Source of the DNA: Pedosphaera sp.
Lineage (GTDB): Bacteria; Verrucomicrobiota; Verrucomicrobiia; Limisphaerales; JADLHS01
NCBI GenBank assembly: GCA_009695195.1
Contig: SIBJ01000035.1
Span: 1 to 36,731 of the forward strand
DNA length: 36,731 nucleotides
Direction of reading: 5' to 3'
Part shown: positions 1 through 5,991 of the stretch, piece by piece
How the letters are laid out: each line of letters opens with the position of its first letter
Position numbering within the stretch: the stretch's first letter is position 1
The notes under the pieces: model-generated
The model's database searches: none
Told to the model about the DNA's origin: nothing
The model's input: the letters and a program-made list of their open reading frames with translations, nothing else
Translations under genes and position numbers: made by a program

Positions 1-134
1 CGGACAGCATTCCAATGTGCCCCAAAAACTGTCCGACCTCAGCCCGGAACACTGTCCGATATGAATCGGAACGGTGTCCGGCAGAAATTGGAACGCTGTC
101 CGACAGAAATCGGAATCACTGTCCGACAGCCCCC
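1..134. repeat. 22-bp tandem repeat array, probable insertion-sequence end
   Basis: A unit resembling CGGAACRCTGTCCGACAG recurs in direct orientation. GGAA cores start at 46, 68, 90 and 112, exactly 22 bp apart; a fifth, weaker unit has its GTCCGA at 31-36. An inverted copy (CGGACAGCATTCCAA) lies at 1-15. Multiple spaced terminal repeats of this kind are known at the ends of IS21-family and related elements, where the transposase binds, so this is probably the end of a mobile element lying left of the window. No transposase is visible here, so the family is inferred. The array runs without spacers, which excludes CRISPR. Confidence 0.6.
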
Positions 135-267
135 GGAATACGCATCTGAAATCAATGACGCCGTTTATCCCGAACGTAACCGGTTATTCACGCCAGAAAA
201 TATCGAAAGCGGTTTGGAGTTCCTGGCAAGGGAGATAGAGCAGGAGACTGCGACTGATGAGACTTAA
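61..267 (+). CDS. Small ORF fused to the repeat array, probable remnant of a gene cut at its 5' end
   Basis: The first 23 or so codons are read from the 22-bp repeat array, so the nominal ATG at 61 is unlikely to be the ancestral start. The part after the array (about residues 25-68, containing FTPENIESGLEFLAREIEQE) is acidic, probably helical, and reads like the C-terminal tail of a longer protein. Its stop overlaps the start of the ImmA/IrrE-like gene by 11 nt, an arrangement typical of a regulator or antitoxin cotranscribed with its peptidase partner. No family was recognised. The likely explanation is that an element inserted into an upstream partner gene and left only its 3' end. Confidence 0.35.
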   Translation: MNRNGVRQKLERCPTEIGITVRQPPEYASEINDAVYPERNRLFTPENIESGLEFLAREIEQETATDET

Positions 268-1171
268 CTTAGGCAGCAAAAACTTCAAACAGGATATTGC
301 AAAACTGCTTGATATGGTCGAGGGCAGAGCCCTATTCCATTCCAAGAATTCGCTGCCGACACCATTACATCTAATTGTTCAGGAGCGTTCGGCAAATATC
401 CGCTTTGTGCCTTTGCCCGTACCAGGATGCCTTTGTTCAGTTTCAAAGGGGTTTGATATATTTGTTCAAACGCACGCAAAGGATTCGCAAAACCTTTTGG
501 AAAAGTTTCTTAATGGCAAGGACAGTCAATTGCCAGTACGTCACCGCTTTACAATTGCTCACGAGATTGCGCATACGTACTTCTATGACCTCAGCAAGCA
601 GCCTCCATCCATGCAGTTCCCACCAAACACTGCCAAAGAACTCCGCAGAATGGAGGAAGCCTGCGACGCGATTGCAAACCGTATGTTGTTGCCGAGATTC
701 ATTCTCGAGGAACACGTCAAGAAACATGACTGCTTGGATCCAAATCTTCTCCGTGAACTAGCCAACAAGGCAGCGGTCAGTCCCCAAGTGGTAATAAGCG
801 CTTTCGGCGGCTCGGCGAAATGCCTGCCACACAAAGGTGGAATCGCTTGCGCTCTGCACGATGGAGAGTCTTACCGACTCACGTCTTTTTCGTTAGGTGG
901 GTTGTTAAAAGATCGCTTTGATCTGATAAAAGGTCAGCGGCTTTCGGAGTGGATCAAACCCTCGGACTTCGTCGCAAACGGTGGAAGAAAGAGCGAAGTC
1001 ATATTTAGACGAACGGGAAAGAACGATCCCAAAACTATTTACTCTTTCAAGGCCCGCTTTGAAAGGGTTCCAGTTCCTGCTGCGAAGGTAAATTATTTTG
1101 TCACTGTGTCAGAATTGGAAGCTGGCCAGCCCGATCTGCTGCGATCATCCGACGATCAAGGAGTTGATTGA
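257..1171 (+). CDS. ImmA/IrrE family (M78-like) zinc metallopeptidase
   Basis: A 304-residue protein with the zinc-protease signature HEIAH at residues 102-106 and a downstream EE-A-C-D-A-IANRMLLP segment (about 133-146). In this family that segment supplies the third metal ligand, a Glu. Family members are cytoplasmic and usually cleave a partner repressor, as ImmA does for ICEBs1 ImmR, or act in stress and toxin-antitoxin settings. There is no HTH domain in this polypeptide; the partner may be the truncated ORF overlapping its start. The last dozen codons (DLLRSSDDQGVD) are read from copy 1 of the MoeB-derived repeat, so the native C-terminus appears to have been replaced at the junction. 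The fold call is firm; the substrate is unknown. Confidence 0.85.
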   Translation: MRLNLGSKNFKQDIAKLLDMVEGRALFHSKNSLPTPLHLIVQERSANIRFVPLPVPGCLCSVSKGFDIFVQTHAKDSQNLLEKFLNGKDSQLPVRHRFTIAHEIAHTYFYDLSKQPPSMQFPPNTAKELRRMEEACDAIANRMLLPRFILEEHVKKHDCLDPNLLRELANKAAVSPQVVISAFGGSAKCLPHKGGIACALHDGESYRLTSFSLGGLLKDRFDLIKGQRLSEWIKPSDFVANGGRKSEVIFRRTGKNDPKTIYSFKARFERVPVPAAKVNYFVTVSELEAGQPDLLRSSDDQGVD

Positions 1172-1194
1172 TCACGATCCATTCTGCGGCATCC
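1130..1194 (+). repeat. MoeB/MoeZ-derived repeat, copy 1
   Basis: This stretch is near-identical to 2054-2120 and 2997-3056. Read in the correct frame it encodes DHPTIKELIDHDPFCGI, the zinc-ribbon tail of MoeB/MoeZ-type adenylyltransferases. It forms the 3' end of the ImmA/IrrE-like gene in a different frame and ends at 1194, where an unrelated hairpin begins. It marks the left boundary of the first PIN toxin-antitoxin module. Confidence 0.85.
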
Positions 1195-1227
1195 CCGGTG
1201 AGATAGGCCCAGCGCCATCTCACCGGG
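1194..1227. repeat. Perfect 11-bp hairpin
   Basis: Arms CCCGGTGAGAT (1194-1204) and ATCTCACCGGG (1217-1227) are perfectly complementary around a 12-nt loop. No T-tract follows, so this is not a standard intrinsic terminator for either the ImmA-like gene or the convergent toxin-antitoxin pair. It may still act as a bidirectional RNA 3' end. It abuts MoeB-derived repeat copy 1. Confidence 0.6.
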
Positions 1228-1260
1228 CAAGCCATGTGAGATTCGGGAGATTGGGAATTC

Positions 1261-1500
1261 TCAAGGCTGGCGCGGTGGTTTGTCGTTGAGCGCCATTGCT
1301 GATGTCGCGGCGCGTTGACGTTCCTTTGCGGCCACGAGTTGGCGCAGTTCTTCGGCGTTACGTACGACCGGGCCGGGATGAGGATGTTCGGCCGCCCATT
1401 GGCGCGTGTTTTCACAGAGGCGATGGATGTCGTGGCCCGCTTCGCGCGCCAGTTCGTCCTTCACCCGCCAGACTTCTTCAAGAATCGGATTCGGTTTCAT
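1261..1500 (-). CDS. Putative antitoxin-like partner of the PIN toxin
   Basis: A 79-residue charged, helical protein beginning MKPNPILEEVWRVKDELA and containing HDIHRLCENTRQWAAEHPH. Small proteins of this kind commonly accompany VapC-like PIN proteins. Its start lies inside the PIN gene upstream (overlap 1478-1500), so the two are translationally coupled. The order is toxin first, partner second, the reverse of classical vapBC. No ribbon-helix-helix or AbrB fold is obvious; the antitoxin role rests on position and size. The C-terminal stretch is low in complexity. Confidence 0.6.
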   Translation of the reverse strand: MKPNPILEEVWRVKDELAREAGHDIHRLCENTRQWAAEHPHPGPVVRNAEELRQLVAAKERQRAATSAMALNDKPPRQP

Positions 1501-1975
1501 AGGGCAAGTCTCCCATCAATTCCGACGGTGTGCAAACCGTCGGCAGTTCCCAGCCAAAACGCACGGCTTCCCGTTCCAGTCGCCGGAGGATTTGCGCGTT
1601 GGCCAGATGCCGGCAGTTCCAGGTCAGCAGATAATCTCCGCGCACGATGGTGGCGACGGCCAGATGGATGGCATCCGAGCGCGCCGCCGGAGGCAACGCT
1701 CCGGTTCGCAGGAACTCGGCGGCCAGATTTTCCACGTCAGACGTGATGGACAGGCTGGGAAATTCCGCCAGCGCGGCCAGTCGCCGGCGAGCCTGCTCGG
1801 CGTCGCCCCGCGCCGCTTCCGCCCGCGTCTCGTCCGACGTGATGCACGCAAAGGAATCCCGGCGCAGTTGCCACCAATCCCGGGTCGCTTGCTGTTGCCC
1901 GGCGATGATTACGTCCCGGCTCGGATTCGCCACCAGCAGGCTTACGACACTCGTCTCAATGTAAACGGTCTCCAT
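1478..1975 (-). CDS. PIN-domain toxin, VapC family
   Basis: A 165-residue PIN-domain ribonuclease. The N-terminus METVYIETSVVSLL gives the first beta strand with its acidic metal-binding position. The central SDAIHLAVATIV and the C-terminal DYLLTWNCRHLANA are the other conserved PIN segments, which assemble the Mg2+ site. VapC toxins cleave tRNA or other RNA when freed from their antitoxin. The start at 1975 is preferred over the ATG three codons upstream because METVYIETS is the usual family N-terminus. It overlaps the downstream 79-residue gene. The module lies between copies 1 and 2 of the MoeB-derived repeat. Confidence 0.85.
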   Translation of the reverse strand: METVYIETSVVSLLVANPSRDVIIAGQQQATRDWWQLRRDSFACITSDETRAEAARGDAEQARRRLAALAEFPSLSITSDVENLAAEFLRTGALPPAARSDAIHLAVATIVRGDYLLTWNCRHLANAQILRRLEREAVRFGWELPTVCTPSELMGDLPYETESDS

Positions 1976-2034
1976 GCAGAACACGCCGAGACTATTTCAG
2001 GGCGCATCAAGCGTCGAGAGTCAATCATGGTCAG

Positions 2035-2126
2035 TCGAGCGTTGAAACAATTCTGCCCGATCTGCGGCGATCATCCGACGATCAAGGAGTTGCTTGATTA
2101 CGATCCATTCTGCGGCATCCAACCCG
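2035..2126 (+). repeat. MoeB/MoeZ-derived repeat, copy 2
   Basis: Encodes SRALKQFCPICGDHPTIKEL followed by LDYDPFCGIQP in one frame, the zinc-ribbon region of a MoeB/MoeZ-type enzyme. About 20 nt to its left also resemble copy 4 (SRALKQF versus GRVLKPF), so this copy extends further upstream than copies 1 and 3. No adenylyltransferase domain precedes it and no rhodanese follows. It separates the first and second toxin-antitoxin modules. Confidence 0.85.
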
Positions 2127-2136
2127 GACGGAATTC

Positions 2137-2237
2137 AACGCAAAGGCGCAATGAAGCCAGGACGCAAAGAAAAGCCCGTCAGGGCTGCATGTTTTTGTCA
2201 GTCCCTTTGCGCCTTTGCCTCTTGGCATCTTTGCGTT
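2137..2237. repeat. Inverted repeat of CAAAGGCG-type words
   Basis: Two 33-nt arms (2137-2169 and 2205-2237) both begin, read inward, with AACGCAAAG and are made of degenerate 8-nt words. Between them is a nested perfect hairpin AGCCC-GTCA-GGGCT (2173-2186). The element fills the gap between repeat copy 2 and the stop of the second PIN toxin. It may form the 3' end of the toxin transcript. It belongs to the word-type inverted repeats found throughout the window. Confidence 0.7.
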
Positions 2238-2248
2238 AACCGCCGTTT

Positions 2249-2665
2249 TCATTCCTCCGGCATCAACACTGGAATGACCTTGTTGCCTTGGCGGCGATAG
2301 ATGCGGAAGTCCGTGTCGAGAGTGAAGACCTGACTGTCCCGGTGCATTTCACTCAAGCGGACGAGCGTGGCATCGGCGAGGGACATGGGGACATTTCGAT
2401 AACGCCGCATGAGTTCGCGTAAAGCCATCTGCTCATCGTCAAAGCGCAAGCCGATAGAGACAAGACCCGCTTCGGTGAGGGCAAACAATTCATCGGCGTC
2501 ACACCCGTCTCGTCGGAGAAGATGCAGAGACTCGGTCAACACCGGCTCGCTGGTAAGCAGTGGCCCGGCCAGTTGACCAACTGTCTCTCGTGCCCAGGAA
2601 TGCCGCTCGTCGTTGGGATTGAGCAGCGCAGTCAATGGCCCTGCGTCAATCAACGTGATGGTCAT
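2249..2665 (-). CDS. PIN-domain toxin, VapC family
   Basis: A 138-residue PIN domain. Acidic positions are visible in MTITLIDAGPLTALLN (Asp8), in the Glu of LTSEPVLTESLHLL, in SLADATLVRLSE and in FTLDTDFRIYR, the usual four-acid arrangement of a metal-dependent RNase. The start codon overlaps the antitoxin stop by one base (TAATG), indicating translational coupling and the usual antitoxin-first order. Its target cannot be inferred. Confidence 0.87.
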   Translation of the reverse strand: MTITLIDAGPLTALLNPNDERHSWARETVGQLAGPLLTSEPVLTESLHLLRRDGCDADELFALTEAGLVSIGLRFDDEQMALRELMRRYRNVPMSLADATLVRLSEMHRDSQVFTLDTDFRIYRRQGNKVIPVLMPEE

Positions 2666-2940
2666 TATTCACCGAAGCCCTTCATGTATTTCGGGTTGGT
2701 GGCGAGGTCGCGGGGAAGTCGGCCATTGCGCGCCCACGCTTTTTTCAGGATGGGAAGCGCCTGATCGTAAAACGATTCGCCGGGTGGCAGTTTCTGCGTC
2801 TTGGTGACCGACGGTTTCGCGGGGAGTTGTTTCTCAATGCACTCACGCACCAGCGATGACTTGGTGGTGCGGCGCGTCTTGGATTCTTTCTCCAGCAATT
2901 CAAGCAACCGATCCGGCAGTTTGAGTGAAATCGTGCTCAT
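2665..2940 (-). CDS. Ribbon-helix-helix antitoxin, CopG/VapB type
   Basis: A 91-residue protein. Residues 1-40 (MSTISLKLPDRLLELLEKES, then TRRTTKSSLVRECIEKQL) fit an RHH DNA-binding fold: an N-terminal beta strand followed by two helices. The tail containing GESFYDQALPILKKAW and DLATNPKYMKGFGE is the expected toxin-wrapping segment. The ATG at 2940 is chosen over a start at 2988 because the RHH strand begins here. RHH antitoxins repress their own operon, so an operator should lie just right of 2940; that stretch runs straight into MoeB-derived repeat copy 3. Confidence 0.85.
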   Translation of the reverse strand: MSTISLKLPDRLLELLEKESKTRRTTKSSLVRECIEKQLPAKPSVTKTQKLPPGESFYDQALPILKKAWARNGRLPRDLATNPKYMKGFGE

Positions 2941-2996
2941 GCGGCTGAAAGTAATCCGCACGGTGCGGGCGCGCAATACCCGTTTCACACCCTCGC

Positions 2997-3060
2997 ACTG
3001 CGGCGATCATCCGACGATCAAGGAGTTGATTGATTACGATCAATTCTGCGGTATCCAACC
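2997..3060 (+). repeat. MoeB/MoeZ-derived repeat, copy 3
   Basis: Encodes CGDHPTIKELIDYDQFCGIQ and runs directly into the linker and rhodanese region at 3061-3380, so it retains more of the ancestral gene than copies 1 and 2. It contains GAGTTGAT (3023-3030) and ATCAATTC (3039-3046), inverted arms matching at 7 of 8 positions around an 8-bp spacer. That geometry could suit a tyrosine-recombinase core site, though it may simply reflect the coding sequence. Confidence 0.85.
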
Positions 3061-3414
3061 CGCACCCGCCGAAGCGGCGGCGCCGCAGGCCAATTCAATC
3101 CCGACAAAGTCACCGTGCAGGACATGAAGAAGGCGCTCGATAATCCGGGCCTCGGCATCAAGGTCATAGACGTGCGTGAAGCCGACGAATACGAGATCGC
3201 GAAAGTGGAGGGCGTGCCGTTGCTGCCGTTGAGCCAGATCAACGAGCGCTTCACCGAACTCGATCCGAACCAGCAATACTATCTGCACCGCAAAGCCGGC
3301 GTGCGTTCGTTGAAAGCGCTGAACTTCCTGCGGCAACAGGGCTTCAAATATCTCAAGAGCGTCAAAGGCGGCATCACCGCCGAATCTTTCCGCAACAGGA
3401 GTTTGGTGGTTTAG
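3061..3414 (+). pseudogene. Decayed rhodanese domain of a MoeB/MoeZ-like protein
   Basis: The open frame from the GTG at 3115 encodes 99 residues nearly identical to the intact copy at 5659-5964. The active-site loop reads LHRKAGVRS: the persulfide-forming Cys is replaced by Arg through a single TGC-to-CGC change. Similarity ends near 3380, after VKGGIT. The expected GGISAW and C-terminal helix are replaced by an unrelated tail ending RSLVV. It should therefore be catalytically dead and is best treated as the 3' relic of a fusion whose adenylyltransferase part is gone. The upstream 60 bp keep the MoeB zinc-ribbon coding sequence. Confidence 0.8.
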
Positions 3415-3473
3415 TGGCGAGTTGACCCCGTACTCTTTGTACTGCAACTTCACGAGGATTTGTCCGAACCCAG

Positions 3474-4088
3474 ATGGATTCCGCGTCTCAACAGCAAAGC
3501 TCGATTGAAATCACCGACGCCACCCGCTCCAAAGCGGCACAGTGGCTGACCGACCACGGCGACGCGCTGTATCGCGTGGCGCTGGGGCGGACACGCAATC
3601 CTGACGTAGCGCGCGATCTGCTACAGGAGACGTTGCTGGCCGGGATGACGCATTGGGCGCAGTATTCCGGCCGGTCAAGCGAAGCGGCTTGGTTGATGGG
3701 TATCTTGCGGAACAAGGTCGTGGATCATTTTCGCAGACAGGCGCGCGAGCAGAATTTCACCGATCTTGAATTCCTCGCCGACGAGCGCGAGCGTTTTTTT
3801 GACAAGGGCGTGACTTGGAATTCCGAACTTGGCCCGAAGCCCTGGCCGCAACCGGATGAAAGCCTCGAAACGGTGGAGTTCTGGCGCGCGTTCGATGCTT
3901 GCGTCTCGAAACTCCCTCCAAAAGTGGCCCAGGTCTTTTTGCTCCGGGAACTCGACGGCATGAATTCCGCCGACATTTGTAAGGAATTTGGTGTGTCGCC
4001 GAACAACTTTTGGGTCATGTTGTACCGGGCGCGGCTGGGCTTGCGCCGGTGTCTGGAAGAAAACTGGTTCAAGCACGACAAGAAGTAA
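3474..4088 (+). CDS. ECF-type RNA polymerase sigma factor
   Basis: A 204-residue sigma-70 family protein with only regions 2 and 4. Region 2 spans about residues 28-90 (LYRVALGRTRNPDVARDLLQ, then WLMGILRNKVVDHFRRQ, for core binding and -10 recognition). Region 4 spans about 142-195 (LPPKVAQVFLLRELDGMNSA, then CKEFGVSPNNFWVMLYRARL, a helix-turn-helix for the -35 element). A 6-nt gap separates it from a zinc anti-sigma gene, followed by a secreted propeller, so it probably drives an envelope-related response. The ECF subgroup cannot be assigned by eye. Confidence 0.92.
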   Translation: MDSASQQQSSIEITDATRSKAAQWLTDHGDALYRVALGRTRNPDVARDLLQETLLAGMTHWAQYSGRSSEAAWLMGILRNKVVDHFRRQAREQNFTDLEFLADERERFFDKGVTWNSELGPKPWPQPDESLETVEFWRAFDACVSKLPPKVAQVFLLRELDGMNSADICKEFGVSPNNFWVMLYRARLGLRRCLEENWFKHDKK

Positions 4089-4094
4089 GACGAC

Positions 4095-4361
4095 ATGTTA
4101 AACTGCAACGACATCTCGAAACTGATTTCCCGCTCGATGGACGAGCGGTTGGCGTGGCATCAGCGGCTGGCCATTCGTACGCACTTGCTCTACTGCAAAT
4201 GGTGTCGCCGGTTTTCAGCGCAGACCAAAACCCTGCGAGCGGCCACCGCTCAATACGCCGACCAGCTCGCGGCAACGTTCGAGGATCGCCTCACGCCCGA
4301 ACAGCGGGCTCAGATTCTTCAGAACCTGAATCCACCCCCGGACTCCCCACATCGTCATTGA
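4095..4361 (+). CDS. Zinc-binding anti-sigma factor (zf-HC2 / ZAS type)
   Basis: An 88-residue soluble protein with the ZAS signature His30-x3-Cys34-x2-Cys37 (THLLYCKWC) and a candidate fourth ligand, Cys4. ZAS proteins clamp ECF sigma factors and often release them on redox or other stress. Unlike many members it has no transmembrane helix, so it should be cytoplasmic and sense an internal signal. It starts 6 nt after the sigma gene and is surely cotranscribed. Confidence 0.85.
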   Translation: MLNCNDISKLISRSMDERLAWHQRLAIRTHLLYCKWCRRFSAQTKTLRAATAQYADQLAATFEDRLTPEQRAQILQNLNPPPDSPHRH

Positions 4362-4392
4362 GAGCCGGTTTTTCTTTTCTCGAAATATCTTC

Positions 4393-4423
4393 TGTAAGGA
4401 ATCGTTTGTTCGCCCGTCGGTCT
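4393..4423 (+). promoter_or_regulatory. Putative ECF-sigma promoter
   Basis: TGTAAGGAATC (4393-4403) contains a GGAAT core like the GGAAC -35 element of many ECF promoters. CGTCGGTCT (4415-4423) follows with the CGTC-type -10 character common for such sigmas; depending on which core is used the spacer is about 12-15 nt. It lies roughly 70 nt upstream of the secreted propeller gene and downstream of the sigma/anti-sigma pair, the expected place for a target promoter. This is inference from pattern and position only. Confidence 0.35.
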
Positions 4424-4492
4424 GGCGCGCGGCGCATTGGAATCCGAATCACCGGGTTGGCGTTGCTAGAAACTCAAAACCAAAGAACAAAC

Positions 4493-5410
4493 ATGAATCG
4501 AATCATTTCCCTCAAAGTTGGGCTGCTGGCGACAGTGGCCGCGCTCGCCACTGCGGCGAATGCCAGCCAGTACGAAACCCGCGTCGTCTTCAGCGGGCTG
4601 AACCACCCCACCGGCATCGTCGCCGAGAACGCGCGAATGCTCTACATCACGCAATTGCCCACGCCCGGCCTCTCCGGAATGAACGGCGGCAGCAACACCG
4701 TGGATAAAATCACCCTGGGCAAGAACCCCAGTCTCACCAACCTCGCCACCGGCGAACCCGAACCCACAAATCTCGCCCTGAGCAAAGAAGGCGAGCTTTA
4801 CTGGACGTGCAAATCCGCCGGCGTCATCCTTGAGCGCAATCGCAAGGGTGAAATTGGTCTGTTTCTCGGCGATCTCGATCAGCCGAGCGGCATAGCATTA
4901 GATCGTTGGGGACACGTTTACTTCACGCAGATTCCCACCCCCGGTTTGCCCGGAACGATGGGTGGCTCGAACAACGTAGCCGTCACGGATGGCGAGATGA
5001 TTAACACCCTGTCCATGGGTGAACCCGAGCCGAGCGACATTGCGGTGGATTGCCACGGTAACGCCTACTGGACCTGCAAGACTGCCGGAGTGATACTAAT
5101 GCGCGATTGCGACGGCGAAATCAGCCTGCTTTTGAATGGCCTGAAGAGTCCGACCGGCATCGCCCTCGATCCACAGCGCGGCCTGCTGTATTTCACCGAA
5201 GTGCCGACGCCCGGCGTTGCCGGCAGCCAAGGCGGGGAGAATCGCGTCAGCGTGCTGAACCTCGACTGCATGCAACTCGAAACCGTAAACGAGGGCGACC
5301 CGCAGCCAACGGACATCACCGTCGCGCCGAATGGACGCGTATTCTGGACCTGCACCAGCGCCGGTGTGGTTGTCGAAGCTCGCGAGCGGTGTAACCAACC
5401 GTGGGATTGA
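4493..5410 (+). CDS. Secreted three-fold-repeat beta-propeller-like protein
   Basis: A 305-residue protein with a signal peptide (residues 1-24, cleavage after AANAS). The mature part is three clean repeats of about 90 residues. Each starts (N/D)xPxGI(A/V) (about 37, 129, 219), then has PTPG with a following Gly-Gly-x-Asn (56-68, 148-160, 238-250), G(E/D)PxP (87, 176, 268) and a (Y/F)WTCxSAGV-like strand (103-111, 192-200, 284-292). Spacing suits two propeller blades per repeat, a six-bladed SMP-30/NHL-like fold, but the family is not firmly recognised. The Cys in every WTC strand is notable. The in-frame ATG at 4493 is chosen because the signal peptide starts there. It probably belongs to the ECF regulon just upstream. 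Confidence 0.75.
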   Translation: MNRIISLKVGLLATVAALATAANASQYETRVVFSGLNHPTGIVAENARMLYITQLPTPGLSGMNGGSNTVDKITLGKNPSLTNLATGEPEPTNLALSKEGELYWTCKSAGVILERNRKGEIGLFLGDLDQPSGIALDRWGHVYFTQIPTPGLPGTMGGSNNVAVTDGEMINTLSMGEPEPSDIAVDCHGNAYWTCKTAGVILMRDCDGEISLLLNGLKSPTGIALDPQRGLLYFTEVPTPGVAGSQGGENRVSVLNLDCMQLETVNEGDPQPTDITVAPNGRVFWTCTSAGVVVEARERCNQPWD

Positions 5411-5529
5411 ACCTTGAAAGACGCCAAGGTCGGGGGACGATTCGGATGACTCGTCTCCCGATCAGCTTTGATGTTGCGACGGAGCTACACTGGATGGATT
5501 TCCTCCAGCGATTCAGCGTTGGCCGAGTC

Positions 5530-5605
5530 TTGAAACCATTCTGCCCGATTTGCGGCGGTCAGCCGACGATTGATTGAGTACGATCAATTCTGCGGCATCC
5601 AGCCC
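5530..5605 (+). repeat. MoeB/MoeZ-derived repeat, copy 4 (8-bp deletion)
   Basis: Begins TTGAAACCATTCTGCCCG and encodes LKPFCPICGGQPT before an 8-bp deletion relative to copies 1-3 (CAAGGAGT missing after 5570) shifts the frame and creates a TGA. Beyond the lesion it resumes coding FCGIQPAPA and runs into the rhodanese ORF. The interval 5411-5529 just upstream contains no gene that I can recognise. Confidence 0.85.
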
Positions 5606-5658
5606 GCGCCCGCCGAATCGGCAGCGCCGCAGGCCAATTCAATCCCGACGAAGTCACC

Positions 5659-5964
5659 GTGCAGGACATGAAGAAGGCGCTGGATAATCCGAGCCTCGGC
5701 ATCAAGGTCCTTGACGTGCGTGAAGCCGACGAATACGAGATCGCGAAAGTGGACGGCGTGCCGTTGCTGCCGTTGAGCCAGATCAACGAGCGCTTCACGG
5801 AGCTCGATCCGAACCAGCAATACTATCTGCACTGCAAAGCCGGCGTGCGCTCGTTGAAAGCGCTAAACTTCCTGCGGCAACAAGGATTCAAATATCTCAA
5901 GAGCGTCAAAGGCGGCATTAGCGCGTGGAGCGAGGAGATTGATTCCCAAGTGCCGAGGTATTGA
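5659..5964 (+). CDS. Rhodanese-like sulfurtransferase domain, 3' remnant of a MoeB/MoeZ fusion
   Basis: A 101-residue single rhodanese domain with VLDVREADEYEIAKVDG at residues 17-33, the active-site loop LHCKAGVRS (Cys59) and a complete C-terminus GGISAWSEEIDSQVPRY. Rhodanese domains carry a persulfide on the loop Cys. In MoeZ-type proteins this domain supplies sulfur to the thiocarboxylated tail of a MoaD/ThiS/CysO carrier. The sequence before it encodes the tail of the adenylyltransferase with a frameshift, so what can be translated today is a free rhodanese starting at GTG 5659 or ATG 5668. Whether it is expressed is unclear. A MoaD-like carrier is encoded about 4 kb away. Confidence 0.7.
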   Translation: MQDMKKALDNPSLGIKVLDVREADEYEIAKVDGVPLLPLSQINERFTELDPNQQYYLHCKAGVRSLKALNFLRQQGFKYLKSVKGGISAWSEEIDSQVPRY

Positions 5965-5991
5965 GGCGCGTATTGCGCCCCGCCCGCCCCT

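Noticed and set aside
1..134. Possible CRISPR array
   Set aside because: The 22-bp units follow one another with no unique spacers, one unit is inverted, and no cas gene is present.
1130..5605. Integron cassette array (attC sites)
   Set aside because: The repeats are coding fragments of a MoeB-like gene without the R''/L''...L'/R' core sites or variable palindromes of attC, and no integron integrase is visible.
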